A stretch of DNA of 64,000 bases from Rhyacophila brunnea (GCA_022495005.1 JAGYXB010001048.1:394632-458631); one strand, 5' to 3'. Counted from the stretch's first letter, positions 33,790 through 45,591 are shown. Program-made: numbers and translations. The notes: generated by a model from the letters alone, not told the origin.

Positions 33790-33953
33790 CACATCACGTC
33801 TATCCTGTGATACTGCCTCGTGTGGTCCGCAGAATCGCGAGTGATATTCGTGGGGATTTGAAAATTAGTAGAACCCACGAAGAAGTGGAAAAAATAGCTC
33901 GTCGAATAGATGGCGATTTTATTTTGGGTATAGATAAGAAGACGTGTGGGTAA
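33790..33953 (+). CDS. Unrecognised coding-like frame
   Basis: A plus frame reads LPRVVRRIASDIRGDLKISR and THEEVEKIARRIDGDFILGI, ending at a TAA near 33953. Base composition is richer in G and C than the flanks, the residues are well mixed, and no ATG is present. It could be an exon or a relic ORF. It ends about 50 bp before the family A copy. No family is recognised. Confidence 0.3.
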
Positions 33954-34003
33954 TTTTGTAGTAATGTAAATAATCCGAAAGTCCCTGAATATAAAAACAT
34001 CTA

Positions 34004-34505
34004 TTTTACAACGTTTTTATTAGCTCGTATTCTTGTTTGTCCGGTGGTTGTTTGTCCAGTACAAATCTTGCAATCGATTTTAACTAACTTCCCGACTAGC
34101 TAGACATTTGAAACTTTTAGAATATATCAAGAACACGATGCCAATGCAATATTTTAATACTTTTAGCCATCTTTAAGCAGAATTGAATTCATTTTCAGTT
34201 ATTCTGTTTTGTTTGAAAAGTTATTTCGGAAGAAATCCCTAATCCAATCCACTATTATTGGTTGCTAAGGGGGTGGTCCTAGCAACTAAATTATTAATAT
34301 ATACGTGCGTTACTATGGAAATCAAAATGACATTTCAGTATTCTATATTTGTTTGTTTGTTGCAAAATAGAAAAAAAAATGATTTGTTGACAATTGCTTT
34401 ATTTGTCTTAAATTATTAATACATAGAATTTTCAAGTTTATATGATTCAACAGAAAATTTAAAAACGTCTAATATAAAAAGTTCTTTTTATCTTGTAATA
34501 ATTAT
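34004..34505 (+). mobile_element. Family A ~500-bp dispersed element, copy 4
   Basis: From TTTTACAACGTTTTTATTAG to AAGTTCTTTTTATCTTGTAA. Stem sequence GGTTGCTAAGGGGGTGGTCC then TAGCAAC. It is the closest match to the others in its 5' half, with a substituted region at 34355-34440. Confidence 0.7.
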
Positions 34506-34509
34506 TTAG

Positions 34510-36220
34510 TTATGGCATTGTTATACAAAAATAATATTTATTACTAGTTATTATTGAAATGTGCATGTTACTATATCATAATAATGATAATAATAGTATC
34601 GTTAACTACGTTTAATTGATCCCGACGCTGTTATCAGTTCGTTCACTGGTTGTATTTATTTATATCAGTAAATTGTGCTAATTTTTACTGTCGAGTTATA
34701 ATATAATTACTTCGTAATCTGAATTAGAGATCATTATTCATCAGTTTAATTATTAATTATTAACATTACATTTGTTCTTGCTGTAAATTAAATTATAGAA
34801 TATAATCGAGTAAATTCAGTAATTTTTCAATAAGCCATGAGTGACCTAACCTAACCTAAGGTCAGTGGCTAAGGGTGAGTTTTGGAAAGAGATAGGCCGA
34901 GAAGATCTGAGAAAAAGAGTATACTAATGACAACGAAACACTAATTCGATGAAATTTCAACAACACGTTTATACACATCAAAAATCATTAATAAAAATTA
35001 TTTTTATTTTAAAAAATTATCTAATTATTAATTATTTTGGACAACGCTGCAGTCATAGACAATAATATTATGTGCAACATACCATACCATATTGCATACA
35101 ATACGATAGACAGATTGAGGTCATGTAACGTAAAATCCATACTAAAAACATCAATATTCCTAGATGAATAATCCGATAAATACGTTAAAGACAGATGGCG
35201 CGATGTGGCATAATTTAAAAAAATCTTAAGATTATTCTGTAATCTATATATATTTATAATACATTTTTATATATAATACAGATGTCGTTGGAAAATTGAA
35301 TTATTTTTATAGAATATCAAATAATCAAGAGATTATTTATAAATACGTCAACATACAATTAAAAATATTTTTCTTAAGAAGGTAGACTTTGAATGTTTAA
35401 ATAATCGCCTAGTATAGAGTCTTCGCCACTGTTTGACGTAACTATTTTCTGTCATTATTTTAAATTAATTATCTGTCCTTTTGACCTCTTAAAATATATT
35501 ATAAGCTAACATTATAACCAATTTGGAGATAGATGGTTTTGTAATGTTTAAGAATTTCAATACCCATAGATTAAATTAATTAATTTATGAATTGTAGTAC
35601 CTACTAGACCGCTTTCGTCCGCTTAGAATGACATGGAATAATATTATACGCTGCGACTACAGCTGCTGTTTTACAATATTCACTAAACTATAAAAAAATA
35701 TTCAGATCTAATTACTGTTCTGCTCTGTCTGTACCTACATAATATATTTTTTTTAGATAATGATCTAAAATAAAAGTCAAAATGGCTTTAAGCGATAGAG
35801 TGGCTTATCTTTCCATCGATGCATAAATTATTAATTACAACGTTGTTAGCTGTGTTGGATTTTAATTATATTATATATCTTAAAAGAATTAAAAAAAACT
35901 CAATTATATTATCAAGTGTTGCACAATTATATATTAAATAATTAAAAATAATATGATGATTTTGCTAGCCGAATTAAATTTTAAAGCTCACCTAACCTTG
36001 TTAAAATTGGATCTGACAAAATAGCTCTGTCAGAATCGTAATAACGGAAAAAGGTCGTGGTACCTATAATTAGTTATTCATAAGAAGCCTAAGTCATAAC
36101 TTATGAGTTATGCTATGCAATTGAATCGGTCAATATATCGTTAAGACATTTATCTATCAATATTGATTTCTCTATTCAACTTTTTTAGACTAATTAAGTT
36201 AAGTTAATCACTGTGTTCGA
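34510..36220. other. AT-rich interval with minor repeat tips
   Basis: CCTAACCTAACCTAAGG at 34848-34864 is a two-to-three-unit TTAGG-type stretch, too short to be a telomeric tract. 35385-35440 joins the two outer edges of family G, apparently an internally deleted copy. Remaining sequence is unremarkable. Confidence 0.4.
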
Positions 36221-36224
36221 GCCT

Positions 36225-36450
36225 AAGGGGTCATATTATGGGCCTACAGACACAGAGTAGAGATTGAATTAAGCAACAGATTTTAATGTGTATAAGAAAT
36301 GGATGTCGGCCATTTTTTAACCTATTAAGTCCATACTATGGTGTTCAAAACACACATTGAAAAATAACATGTGAATTTGTCAGACATGTGATTTGAACCC
36401 GGGACCGGTATCATTATAAGCCGACACGTTTACGCTCGATCATTGTGGGC
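36225..36450 (-). mobile_element. tRNA-derived SINE-like repeat (family E), copy with best head
   Basis: On the minus strand the 5' part reads GCCCACAATGATCGAGCGTA through CGGCTTATAATG to GGTCCCGGGTTCAAATCAC, a tRNA-like head with a B box. Downstream it matches 1800-1975 and 38455-38672 (AGAAATGGATGTCGGCCATT, TATTAAGTCCATA). No intact tRNA fold is claimed. Confidence 0.55.
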
Positions 36451-36454
36451 GTAA

Positions 36455-37105
36455 ACTCTATTTCTAAATCACCAAAAAAATAACAATACAACAAAGACAA
36501 AAATATTATTACTTCAACATATTGAATGATTGAATTCATTGTATTATTTTCAAAATTCAATGAAATTTGATAATTTTATTATTCTGCCGTTAATATGGAA
36601 AATATTTAATTAGGCAGTACCATTTGTCAAAATTATCATTATGTCTTCTACCTGTCTCCTTCTCTCTCTCATACGTTTGGATGTTCTATCGTACTTTCTT
36701 TGTTCTGGTATTTCAGATTATTTTTATTTGTATTATATTATTTGTCTGTGAGCTGCAGCATCAGCCAGACGGAGACTTTATATAGTCTCCTGACTTCTAC
36801 GACTTCCTGACAGCTGATGGTTCTCAACCATAATGTTTCAATATTTTGATTGATTGCTTATGTTGCCTATGGTTACAGTAGGTGAGAGCACCCTATCCCT
36901 ATTATAACTATCCTTAAATCTCTTGGATAACATACTAATTTTCCAAAACTCTAATCTCTTAATATGCTCTTACCGCAGTGTAAGCATCTGTCATCCACAT
37001 TATGGGAGCATAATTTGTTTTGTTGCACGACCCGATCAGAGTAAACGATCCAGATTTTTCAAATTTAAAATTGGTACGTGTATATTAAATATGTCGTCCC
37101 CTTGT
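36455..37105. other. AT-rich interval, nothing recognised
   Basis: The 94-codon plus frame at 36923-37207 is rich in hydrophobic AT codons and overlaps a LINE tail, so it is not supported. A CT-rich patch (CTCCTTCTCTCTCTC) occurs near 36660. Confidence 0.35.
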
Positions 37106-37111
37106 CTCGCT

Positions 37112-37793
37112 CTCTATTTTTATTTTCAATTTTCAATTTCAATTTATTTATTTATTTTACATATTGTGGACATTACAAATTATAAGTTTAAGACGTTCAC
37201 AACATGACATTTAGAAACAAAGAAATATTATTAAAACAGTTTTATGTACAGTATAAATGTGTAAATACAAAAAATATTAAGTATATAGGTACAAGGAAGT
37301 ACACCGGATGAGTTAAGCAGACCCTATTTTAAGAATTTAAAAAACAACGTCCACCTAAATTCACCCTCACGTAAGTGGAATATATCAATATCCGAAGCGA
37401 TTTCATTAAACATGGTTATTGCCCTCCCAATTGGCATTACTAATGGCAGGTTAGTTCTGCACCGTGGGAGAACAAACAACGGATGCCCTCGATTCCTAAG
37501 GTAATTATCAGAGACACACAAGCCAACACCACCAAGAATGGCAGAGTTCACATTTACGCCGCGTATAAGTCTGAAAAACTATGTAGCTAAATAAAGATCC
37601 CTTCTAAATTTTAAGCTACAGTATGTAAGCATCCCTAAGAGAAAATCAGTCGGATAAAGCCACGGATAATATCCATACAGCCGAAAGTAAAGGAGTCTTA
37701 AAAATTTCTTTTGGACTCTCTCCACCATAAGGCCGTACTTATAATATGATAATAAACTATCGGTAATGAAGGGGTGGAACATAATAATATGAT
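37112..37793 (-). pseudogene. LINE 3' end (CR1/Jockey-like), 5'-truncated
   Basis: On the minus strand the frame reads LMVERVQKKFLRLLYFRLYG, KFRRDLYLAT, one stop (TAG at 37579), then FFRLIRGVNVNSAILGGVGL and RTNLPLVMPIGRAITMFNEI to a natural stop at 37324. This follows the post-RT C-terminal domain of non-LTR retrotransposons (VERVQKRFL...RRDxxxAxFxxxLIxG...R.xxxxPLxRxxxxFN). The 3' UTR ends in AAATTGAAATTGAAAATTG-type short repeats near 37112-37145. Two more copies lie at 44886-45520 and 58890-59310, all on the same strand. Confidence 0.7.
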
Positions 37794-37794
37794 A

Positions 37795-38450
37795 TTATTA
37801 CTGATAAGTACGTATAATACGAAATGTATATCAACGTAGGTATTACTTTATAAATTCATCATCACTGGTGTGGAAAGATACCCAGATTATGAAACCGAAT
37901 CTTTGAAAATGCGGTCAGTTATATTAGTGTAATATTATATAGATGCATGTGGTTGTAAGATAGTTAATATTATAGTTTTATTTTATGCTACATATCCCGC
38001 GTTTAAATGTGAGCAAGGTGAAAGCGGCCATTATATGTCGTATATTGGTGAATAGATTTATTATTTTGACTGGCTGAAACCGGTTTTAATGAGATATTTA
38101 TGAAGCTTATTAATATTATTAATCTCAGTCAATAAACTCGGTCAATAAAAAAAATCTCGTGAGATTAGTAGGTATTAGATACCTAATATGCATAGTACAC
38201 GTTTTTAGTAAAATGAAATAAATTATTATGGTTAAATTACGTCTTATACTAAACATTTTTACAACCACTGATGTCGTTAAAGTGTACAGATTAATTAATG
38301 TGAATATTGTTATGTCATAAAGATACAATTTTGTTATTTTTATATTTAAAAGAAATTTAGTATAGAAACTGAAAAAATATATATTTTTACTTTGTTGAAA
38401 TAGTTAGAAACTGATGGGGGGTGTCATTATTATAATTAAGTTATATTGTT
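37795..38450. other. AT-rich interval, nothing recognised
   Basis: No bounded element or coding frame is supported here. Confidence 0.4.
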
Positions 38451-38454
38451 CATT

Positions 38455-38672
38455 TTTTCCGACCATGTCCGATCCTAATAAGATCCATAATATGGGCCTC
38501 CTCAGAGTGGAGGTTTGTATTAACACATTTTGTTTTTTACGATAAATGGATGTCAGCCACTTGCTCAACCTATTAGATCCATATGCTGACTCATACACAA
38601 ATTGGAAAAAAATATTATGTGCACTTACTCAGGATTCGTACCTGGGACCCACGACGCTATAGTATATCACCA
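38455..38672 (-). mobile_element. SINE-like repeat (family E), copy 3
   Basis: It starts (on +) ACCATGTCCGATCCTAATAA and ends with CAGGATTCGTACCTGGGACC then CACGACGCTATAG. On the minus strand this gives a tRNA-like head with GGTACGAATCC as B box. Confidence 0.55.
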
Positions 38673-38674
38673 AA

Positions 38675-39325
38675 TTATATTATATGGATGATTAAAAACC
38701 TTAATGAATAAGTGAACAAGTTAACATAATAATTATTGTTGAATACAGTTAGTTTGAAATAATCAGCCTTATTGCAATGTAGTCAGATATTTTTTTTAAT
38801 TATAACGTATTGTTACAATATAATAGGTATACGGCTACACACACATTAACAAAATACGATACAATCCTGTTAATAAAATTCATTATTGCAAATTTTCAAT
38901 AATAACCCGTATTGTAATATAGATTGAAATTATTTTTCAACTACATAGCATATTACAACGTATAGTACCTACAACGTAATATGCAGACGCGTTATCGAAA
39001 TAGGGCAATAACGTTGTAAATACCCAAATCAAATTTTTTCATATAAAATGTGCGTTTACTTACAAAACTTTAATATGAGTATTGAAATAATTTTTAAATT
39101 TTGTTAACCACAATCATGCGTACCTTATGATTAATTTTTAATTACCACATTTAAATAACATACTAATTGCATCTAATGGCCGTTTAACGCGGACACGGCA
39201 GCTTTATCGTCCGCGTCCAACGAGTTATTAAGTAAGAAAAATAATTAACCATATTTACTATATTAGCATGGATCTTTATGGTGTGGGTGTTATATCATTA
39301 AAATAATACTTAATTCCTTATACTG
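38675..39325. other. AT-rich interval; possible conserved block at 39110-39240
   Basis: 39110-39240 combines homeodomain-like ATTAATTTTTAATTA with a GC-rich piece (GGCCGTTTAACGCGGACACG) that is not repeated elsewhere in the window. A regulatory role is speculative. Confidence 0.3.
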
Positions 39326-39328
39326 GAC

Positions 39329-39542
39329 CAGTGTTGCCATATTTTTATATGCTGATTATAGTACAAAGGTGTGAAAATTATAGTATTTCTAAAAAATATA
39401 TAGTACAGGAACATTTTTCGTCTTGAATCCTTTAAAATTATAGTATTTTGGTATATTTGGCGTAAAATTATAGTATTTTACATTTTTCGCGAAATCAAAA
39501 TTATAGTATTGTACTATAATTATAGTACGGTTGGCATCACTG
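39329..39542. mobile_element. Short hAT-like element with internal ATTATAGTAT repeats
   Basis: CAGTGTTGCCA and TTGGCATCACTG are inverted ends 214 bp apart. CTGGAC directly abuts both ends, six shared bases, but the full 8-mers (TACTGGAC and CTGGACAC) do not match. AAAATTATAGTATTT recurs about five times inside. The termini resemble the element at 8744-9087. Confidence 0.6.
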
Positions 39543-40024
39543 CTGGACACAAAACAACATGCATTTTATTTTAGCCTGTGGCGTATTCGATCCGTGACCT
39601 ACGGTTTCAGAGACGGCCGCTCGACCAACCTCACCTCTGCTTGTGCTAAGATTGAGAACCGTTATTATATTTAAAATTGCTCTTAAATAACAATATAATA
39701 TATTTTGTAATATCAAATGCATGATATTATTATATATGTATAATTTGTGTCAATTAATAGATTCTCCCACGGTATCAAATTACCTACTGTAACTCCATTC
39801 TCGACAGGTTAGCATTGATACAGAATGCTACATGATATCTGAAACAATATCGTTTTTTCTGGTTTTTATTGTCCGCGCATTCCACGCATTGAATACTTCA
39901 TACTACCTACATGTAAAGTTTCGTCAAATTTAATGTTGTCACTGGATGCATGTAAAGCGATGATTTTGACCAAATTTCAACGTTATCTTGTTAGAATGAG
40001 CAGGCGTACGATTTTTTTTTAAAA

Positions 40025-40146
40025 TTATTTATGTGAACAGAATATGGGTGGGAATTTTAATCTCACATCGCGTTTGTTAGTCAAACGTTTAGAAAATAGT
40101 TTTCACATTAACTAAAATAACACCAAACAAAAGAAACGTATCACAC
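40025..40146 (-). mobile_element. Fragment of family B element
   Basis: CACATTAACTAAAATAACAC then CAAACAAAAG and ACGTATCACACATAAAAA is the complement of 27890-28000. No inverted-repeat ends are present. It directly precedes a family A copy. Confidence 0.5.
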
Positions 40147-40622
40147 ATAAAAATAATTACAAGATAAAAAGAACTTTTTATATACTTACCACGTTTTTAA
40201 ATTTTCTGTTGAATCATATAAACTTGACAATTCTATGTATTAATAAATACTTTTTTTTGTACTTGATAGAAATACTGAATACTGAAATGTCATTTTGACA
40301 TTTCATATTGATTTTCATAGTAACGCACGTATGTGTTAATAATTTAGTTGATAGACCCCCTTAACAACCAATAATAGTGTTTTACTTTTTAAGAATTTTT
40401 TCCGAAATAACTTTCCATACAAAGCAGAATTAACTGAAAATGAATTATTCAATTCTGCTTAAAGATTGCTAAAAGTATTAAAAGAATGCATTGTCATCGT
40501 GTTATGATATATTCTAAAAGTTTAAAATGTCTATCTAGTCGGGAAGTTAGTTTAAAAACTTCAATCGTCCAATACAAATCTTGGACAAACAAGAATACGA
40601 GCTAATAAAAACGTGGTAAAAT
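40146..40622 (-). mobile_element. Family A ~500-bp dispersed element, copy 5
   Basis: From AATTACAAGATAAAAAGAAC to GAGCTAATAAAAACGTGGTA. TTACCACGTTTTTA (40188) and TAAAAACGTGGTAA (40608) form a 14-bp subterminal inverted repeat, clearest in this copy. It suggests a TIR-type DNA element whose mobile unit also includes the adjoining AAAAAGAACTTTTT palindrome. Confidence 0.7.
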
Positions 40623-40914
40623 TTAGTAAAATTAGTTTTGATAACTAGACACATAGAAAAATCAGTAAATTCACAAAAATAAACAATATTTATTAGTATG
40701 GTTACTATGATCGGTTATTGTAATGTCATTGCACGAGACATCATGTTTCTGATCTGTCAAATAAAGTATGATATTACTTACTCTAGGTGTAAATTATCGT
40801 TTTAATAGCCCCATATCAATAAAATAGAAAATAAGAGAATATAGATAGATAATAAGTATTTTTTCGTAGAATTTGTTCATAGATTTATATACTATTATAT
40901 CTGAATATAATAAT

Positions 40915-41300
40915 ATATGTATTCTTCTTCTTTCTTCTTCGGCCATATCCGCCCCGTAATTGGAGCATATGGACACCGCGCGGCGCCTCCCTGAGAATCC
41001 CTGTCGTTTGCCAGTCTTCTTGCATAGTTCCAGGCCAAACCAGCATCCCGTAGCTCCGCCGTATATACTCTACAGATATTATTTAGCATCCTTTCAGGAC
41101 GCTGGAATCCGGTCGGCTTGAAGAACAGGCAAGCCAGGTTGAGGTTATCTTCTGGCATTCACTGCACGTGGCTGAGCCAGGCCCAACGTCGCTTCTCCAC
41201 TCTCATCGTAATCTCAGTACACGGTTGCTCTGAGCCTTCGTAAGGTGCCATGATTCGCTACCGTTGTTACCGTTGATTGTTGCTCCAGCCATTCCCATTC
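40915..41300 (-). pseudogene. LINE reverse-transcriptase ORF C-terminus relic
   Basis: The minus frame reads MRVEKRRWAWLSHVQ, stop, MPEDNLNLACLFFKPTGFQR, PERMLNNICRVYTAELRDAG, then LAWNYARRLANDRDSQGGAA and ends in Lys/Glu-rich codons. This is the basic C-terminal tail typical of insect RTE/Jockey-like LINEs (RRWAWLGHVxRMPExxLP...). The tail on the + strand is CTTCTTCTTTCTTCTTC. The limits at the upstream side are approximate. Confidence 0.6.
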
Positions 41301-41543
41301 GGATAGCGAGCTCTTAAGTATACTCGTGTTAAAATATTATTTTAATTAATTGAACCACAAAGAAGAGCAACATATTATATTATTTTCCATCGATACACCT
41401 AATCATTTTTGAGTGTTACAATATACAAATATAACAAATTTACAAGTGAGAACTATTTATTTCCATAGTGAAAATCTATCTATTTGACAATTTTCGATCT
41501 TTTGTGAAACCATCTATTTCCGCTATGAATTTCATATTTTTAA

Positions 41544-42030
41544 ATGTTGTCAGCACTTTGTGAAAACTTTATATTTAAATGTGCGATTCCCCATAGAATA
41601 TTACTTCATCAGGACCTCATGACTGACAATAATTGTGATCCTCATGATTTGACTGTCGAACAGTTTTCTCAAAGGGTCTCCCCACTCGTAAGACCCATGA
41701 CACTCATAAATTGGTGCAATTGTCGGGGGCATCCGACGTTTGCCTTAATATTCTGATGCGGCATGTCTAAAAGACAAGACGGCGCGGAGGACATAAACGG
41801 ACGCCAACGATCCTAATAATGATAACCGATAGGGCACGCACAACTTATGGATACGACATGTCACAACAACTCGTAGGTGAGCACCTGCAGGTATAGCTGC
41901 AAGCTATGTGTTCATCGCCAGACTCAAAATGTGGTTTTTGGGTATGCGGTATGTACCTACCCGCAAAAGTGCGAGGGTCCGTGGCGTAAATGTGGAAGTC
42001 AATAACACTTGCTAGATTTTCTTGACCCGC
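41544..42030 (+). other. GC-richer island with an unrecognised frame
   Basis: The 70-codon plus frame at 41544-41756 (for example DNNCDPHDLTVEQFSQRVSP) and the following 270 bp are much richer in G and C than their surroundings. No family, inverted repeat or second copy is seen. It could be a decayed transposon or a host-derived piece. Confidence 0.3.
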
Positions 42031-42144
42031 CCCCTCTTAAATACATAAATATTATGGATACATTTTAGAAATGGACATTTGAGCTCAACTGTGGTGTGTG
42101 TGGTGGCGAAACGTGTGGTAAAATTGACTCTGTAGAGGGACAAG

Positions 42145-42551
42145 CATGGGCCCCATGTCCCGAAGAGGGGCCCCAGGCTAGGATATTTGGCGGCCCCCCC
42201 TACCTATCGTTAATGGTAAAGGCAGTGTGACGCGCTGCAGTAGCGTTTTCCAAAATGGTGTACGCGGTAAAATGAAGGTGTATTTTAAGTCATTTTTGTA
42301 TTATTAATATGTACACCCATTCGAATTGTGGAGTTATCAAGTATCGGCACACAGTTAAAAAATGCATCGTACAAACAAATATTATTATAACATTGAAGTA
42401 AAATAGCGCCGCATACGACTTTTTTTTACTATTAGAGGAAAGTTGTGATCTGTGTTTATCTGATTTATCTGGTCAACTCGCCACACCGGCCCCTTCCTGA
42501 GCTCGGGCCCCCAGGCTAGAGCCCGGTCAGCCCCCCCTTGTGAGGGCCACG
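42145..42551. mobile_element. hAT-like element, CATGGCCC family, with perfect duplication
   Basis: Starts CATGGGCCCC and ends GAGGGCCACG. GGGACAAG lies on both sides (42137-42144 and 42552-42559), a perfect 8-bp duplication. The interior aligns with 11604-11998 (GTAGCGTTTTCCAAA, GGTGTACGCGGTAAAAT, GAGCTCGGGCCCCCAGGCTA). Non-coding, GC-rich edges. Confidence 0.8.
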
Positions 42552-42559
42552 GGGACAAG

Positions 42560-43415
42560 TGTGCCGCTTTTGTAAAAAGGTTGAAAACACTGGCATACTA
42601 TAGCTTACAGAATGCTTGCCTTTATTGTAAGCAGGTTCATCTTATTCCGATAAAATTACTCTAGAGAATATTATCGATGGCAATCAGTTGTGATTGTAGA
42701 CTATTAAACATTATGTGTTTTACATTCAGTATCGGTAAAACGTTATCGATAGAAATATCTTTTAATGGTGCGCAGTCGTTCACCTTTAACTTATTATATC
42801 ATTGGTAAACGATAGTGTAACCAGTGTGGGATTTATCATTAAATAGGGCCTAGTTTAATACATATTTATTTAATTACGAACTGAAGTACCGGGCTTTGCG
42901 AGAGTGAGATACATTTTTTTATTTACTTAAATATTTCGTTTCTTTTGGGTTATTAAATAATGATATTTTCAAAGTCTGTCATCTCGAAAAATAAACCGAC
43001 AGCACGTTTCTTTGCATCTATATACAATTAATAATATTTGTTAATTACTAATAATTCTTCGTATTGATAATAAATTGTAACACACAATGCAGTAGAGTCA
43101 TTAGACCGATTGATGTTTTCAAGAAGATGACATACTATGAATTGGCGATTAATTCAAAAGCCTATAAACGTTACCTACGTCTGAAATTCATCCGTTCCAT
43201 TTCATTCATAACCCATTTTTTGGATTTTGTCACTCGGTCAATAAACACGTGTACTTAAGAGTAATGTCTTAAGGTTGAAGGGATCCCGTCCATTTTTTGA
43301 TACCCAAATACAGGGATTACCTAGATTTTTCTGTGAAATAATGTATTTTTGGAATTTAGAGTAGTGGGTATAACTTTACATATTAAAATACGAATACCAA
43401 AATTATTGTTATTAT
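42560..43415. other. AT-rich interval, nothing firm
   Basis: GAACTGAAGTACCGGGCTTT near 42879 matches the start of a repeat at 62777 (GCTGAAGTACCCGGCTTCGC). The 43064-43258 frame looks incidental. Confidence 0.35.
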
Positions 43416-43865
43416 CAGTGGCGGCTCGTCTATATGCACTGCGGAACTGCAGCACCCCCAAGCAAATCGAGAAAAATGCAATATTACAATATACATAAAT
43501 TTATGTATATTATATGAAAATATCAATATTATTTAAGCATGAATTAAGCTCGCCCGCGCACCGATACATCCAATAATTATCATACACTGCCGTACTGGAG
43601 TACCGTTTTTAATGGAAAATGCTCGAGTTATCGAAGTAATGGTGCGGGGAGCGGAGCACGCATTGGGAGTTTGATCGATACTGCCGGCTTGACGTTATTT
43701 CGCCGTTTATGCGTTGGTACGCGAGCACGCGCACGACAGCGGAGGAAAGAAATATAGCTTTAATGATCTATTAACATTGTAAAAATTTATTTCTTCTAGT
43801 TTAGTAGATGTTATAAAAAGTGAAAACATGTTTAATTTTAAATTCTTTTTATTTATATCAAATAG
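43416..43865. mobile_element. hAT-like element family F, copy 2, interrupted
   Basis: CAGTGGCGGCTCGTC then GCAGCACCCCCAAGCAAAT and ATTATATGAAAATATCAATA align with 22855-23416 from its left end. Its right end is lost where another hAT-like element (43866-44112) is inserted. Confidence 0.65.
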
Positions 43866-44112
43866 CAGCGCTCGAAATGGAATATTTTATGAACTGGAGC
43901 GCTCAACAATTTTACGAAAATATTAACACAGTAAAGTTATCTTATTGCATGTTTTTTTTATAAAACATAAGTACCTTAGATATATTTTCACATTATATGG
44001 AAAATCTAACTCAGATGGTGAAATCAATATATCTACGAGATGAAGCGATAATTTTGGAGATTTTACAATCCGGAACGGCGCTCCAGCGTGCTCCAGTCCA
44101 TTTCGAGCCCTG
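43866..44112. mobile_element. Nested hAT-like MITE with CAGSGCTCGAAATGGA ends
   Basis: CAGCGCTCGAAATGGA and TCCATTTCGAGCCCTG are inverted ends, 247 bp. Flanks TCAAATAG (43858-43865) and TCGAGTAG (44113-44120) match at six of eight positions. TGGAGCGCTC and GGCGCTCCAG lie just inside the ends. Confidence 0.65.
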
Positions 44113-44114
44113 TC

Positions 44115-44880
44115 GAGTAGAACTTCGGTATGATCAGAATGTTACATTTATGTAGTTATGTACTAGCATATTTAACGCTTTGGCATATGCGTGACGGTCT
44201 AAACTAAACTAATTGAATATTTAAAATAGTTTTTAAGAGTTCGTGTCTATCTTCAATTAGGTACGTACTAGCACGGTGTATACGGTAATTTATTTATATT
44301 ATTATCATTATAGAAGAGACGTTATCTCATTAAATATAATATATATATATGTTATGATTATATTTATCAGTGAGCGTGTTCTTAAAAAAATACAAAACAT
44401 TAATGAATTATTCAAATATTGACAAAAATGCATTTGTGTTTGTACTTATAAGTGTCGTAGTATAATAATCACACGGGTCACGATCCTCGGTCATGACTTG
44501 GTTGACGTACTCACAGATGTATCATATTATTTAGAATAAAAAGGTCGACGTAAACTACTAATTGACTCTAGAAATTTCATTCTTCCGTAAACAGGTAAAT
44601 ACACCATTGATGATTGAGGTTGAAAAAATAATTTAACCTATTCTGCCATAGAAAAAGTAATTATTACAAATTGACGCCCATGTCTTTAAAATTGCTATTG
44701 TCTTAATTCTACGATTTTGAGTTATTTTTGTCGACAGTTGTTTCAGGCTACAAACCCATCCTCAGATCGATATATGTAAATGTACTATAGTTATATTTAG
44801 TTTGTTCTGTAGATGGGCGTCTAGCACGGTAAGAGATATTACATAAACCACGTAAATATCGTAGAATTAACAAATACTCT
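44115..44880. other. AT-rich interval, nothing recognised
   Basis: No bounded element or gene-like frame is supported. Confidence 0.4.
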
Positions 44881-44885
44881 ATTTC

Positions 44886-45520
44886 AAATAAATTCAATTC
44901 AATTTATTGTTTTAACATATTATGAACATTACAAATTATAAGTTTAAGACGTTCACAATATGAGATGAAACATTATTATAAAGAAGAAAGGTAAAAAAGG
45001 GATATAAATGAAAATATAAAAAGAGAACATAATAATATAAATATACAAAAGCAGTGAAAATACAATTATACATCTATAGAAGTTCAAAGAAATACACCGA
45101 GTTTGCTAAGGAGGCCATATTTTAAGAATTTATAAAATAGCGTCCACCTAAACTCACCTCACGCTAGTTGAATATCAATACCCGAAGAAATTTGGTTGAA
45201 CATAGTTATCGCCCTCCCAATTGGCATTAGCAGGTTGGTTCTGCACCTTGGGAGAATAAAAAACTGATGCTCTTTATTTCTAAGATAGTTATCAGGGACA
45301 CACAGATCAACACTGCCCAGAATGACAGAGTTCTCATGTATACCTCATATAAGTCGAAAAAAGTACGTAGGTAGCTAAATAAAGATCTCTTCTAAATTGC
45401 AGACTGCAGTATGTAAGCATGCCTAAGAGAAATTCAGTTTGATAAAGCCACGGATAGTATCCATACAACCTCAAGTAAAGTAGTCTCAAGAATTTCTACT
45501 GTCCGATTCTATTAAATTCA
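44886..45520 (-). pseudogene. LINE 3' end (same family as 37112-37793), copy 2
   Basis: Aligns along its length with 37112-37793: ACATTACAAATTATAAGTTT, TCGCCCTCCCAATTGGCATT, GATAAAGCCACGGATAGTAT. The 3' end has AATTGAATTGAATTTATTTG, as short tandem-like repeats. Several frame-disrupting changes are present, so no ORF is intact. Confidence 0.65.
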
Positions 45521-45591
45521 TAATATGTACGTACTTTTACTCAAATATAGAGCGTAAAAAACTCATGTCCGACAAAAATCTACTTAACTAG

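Noticed and set aside
34848..34864. TTAGG-type telomere-like repeat
   Set aside because: Only two to three units, which is expected by chance or as a repeat remnant. No telomeric tract.
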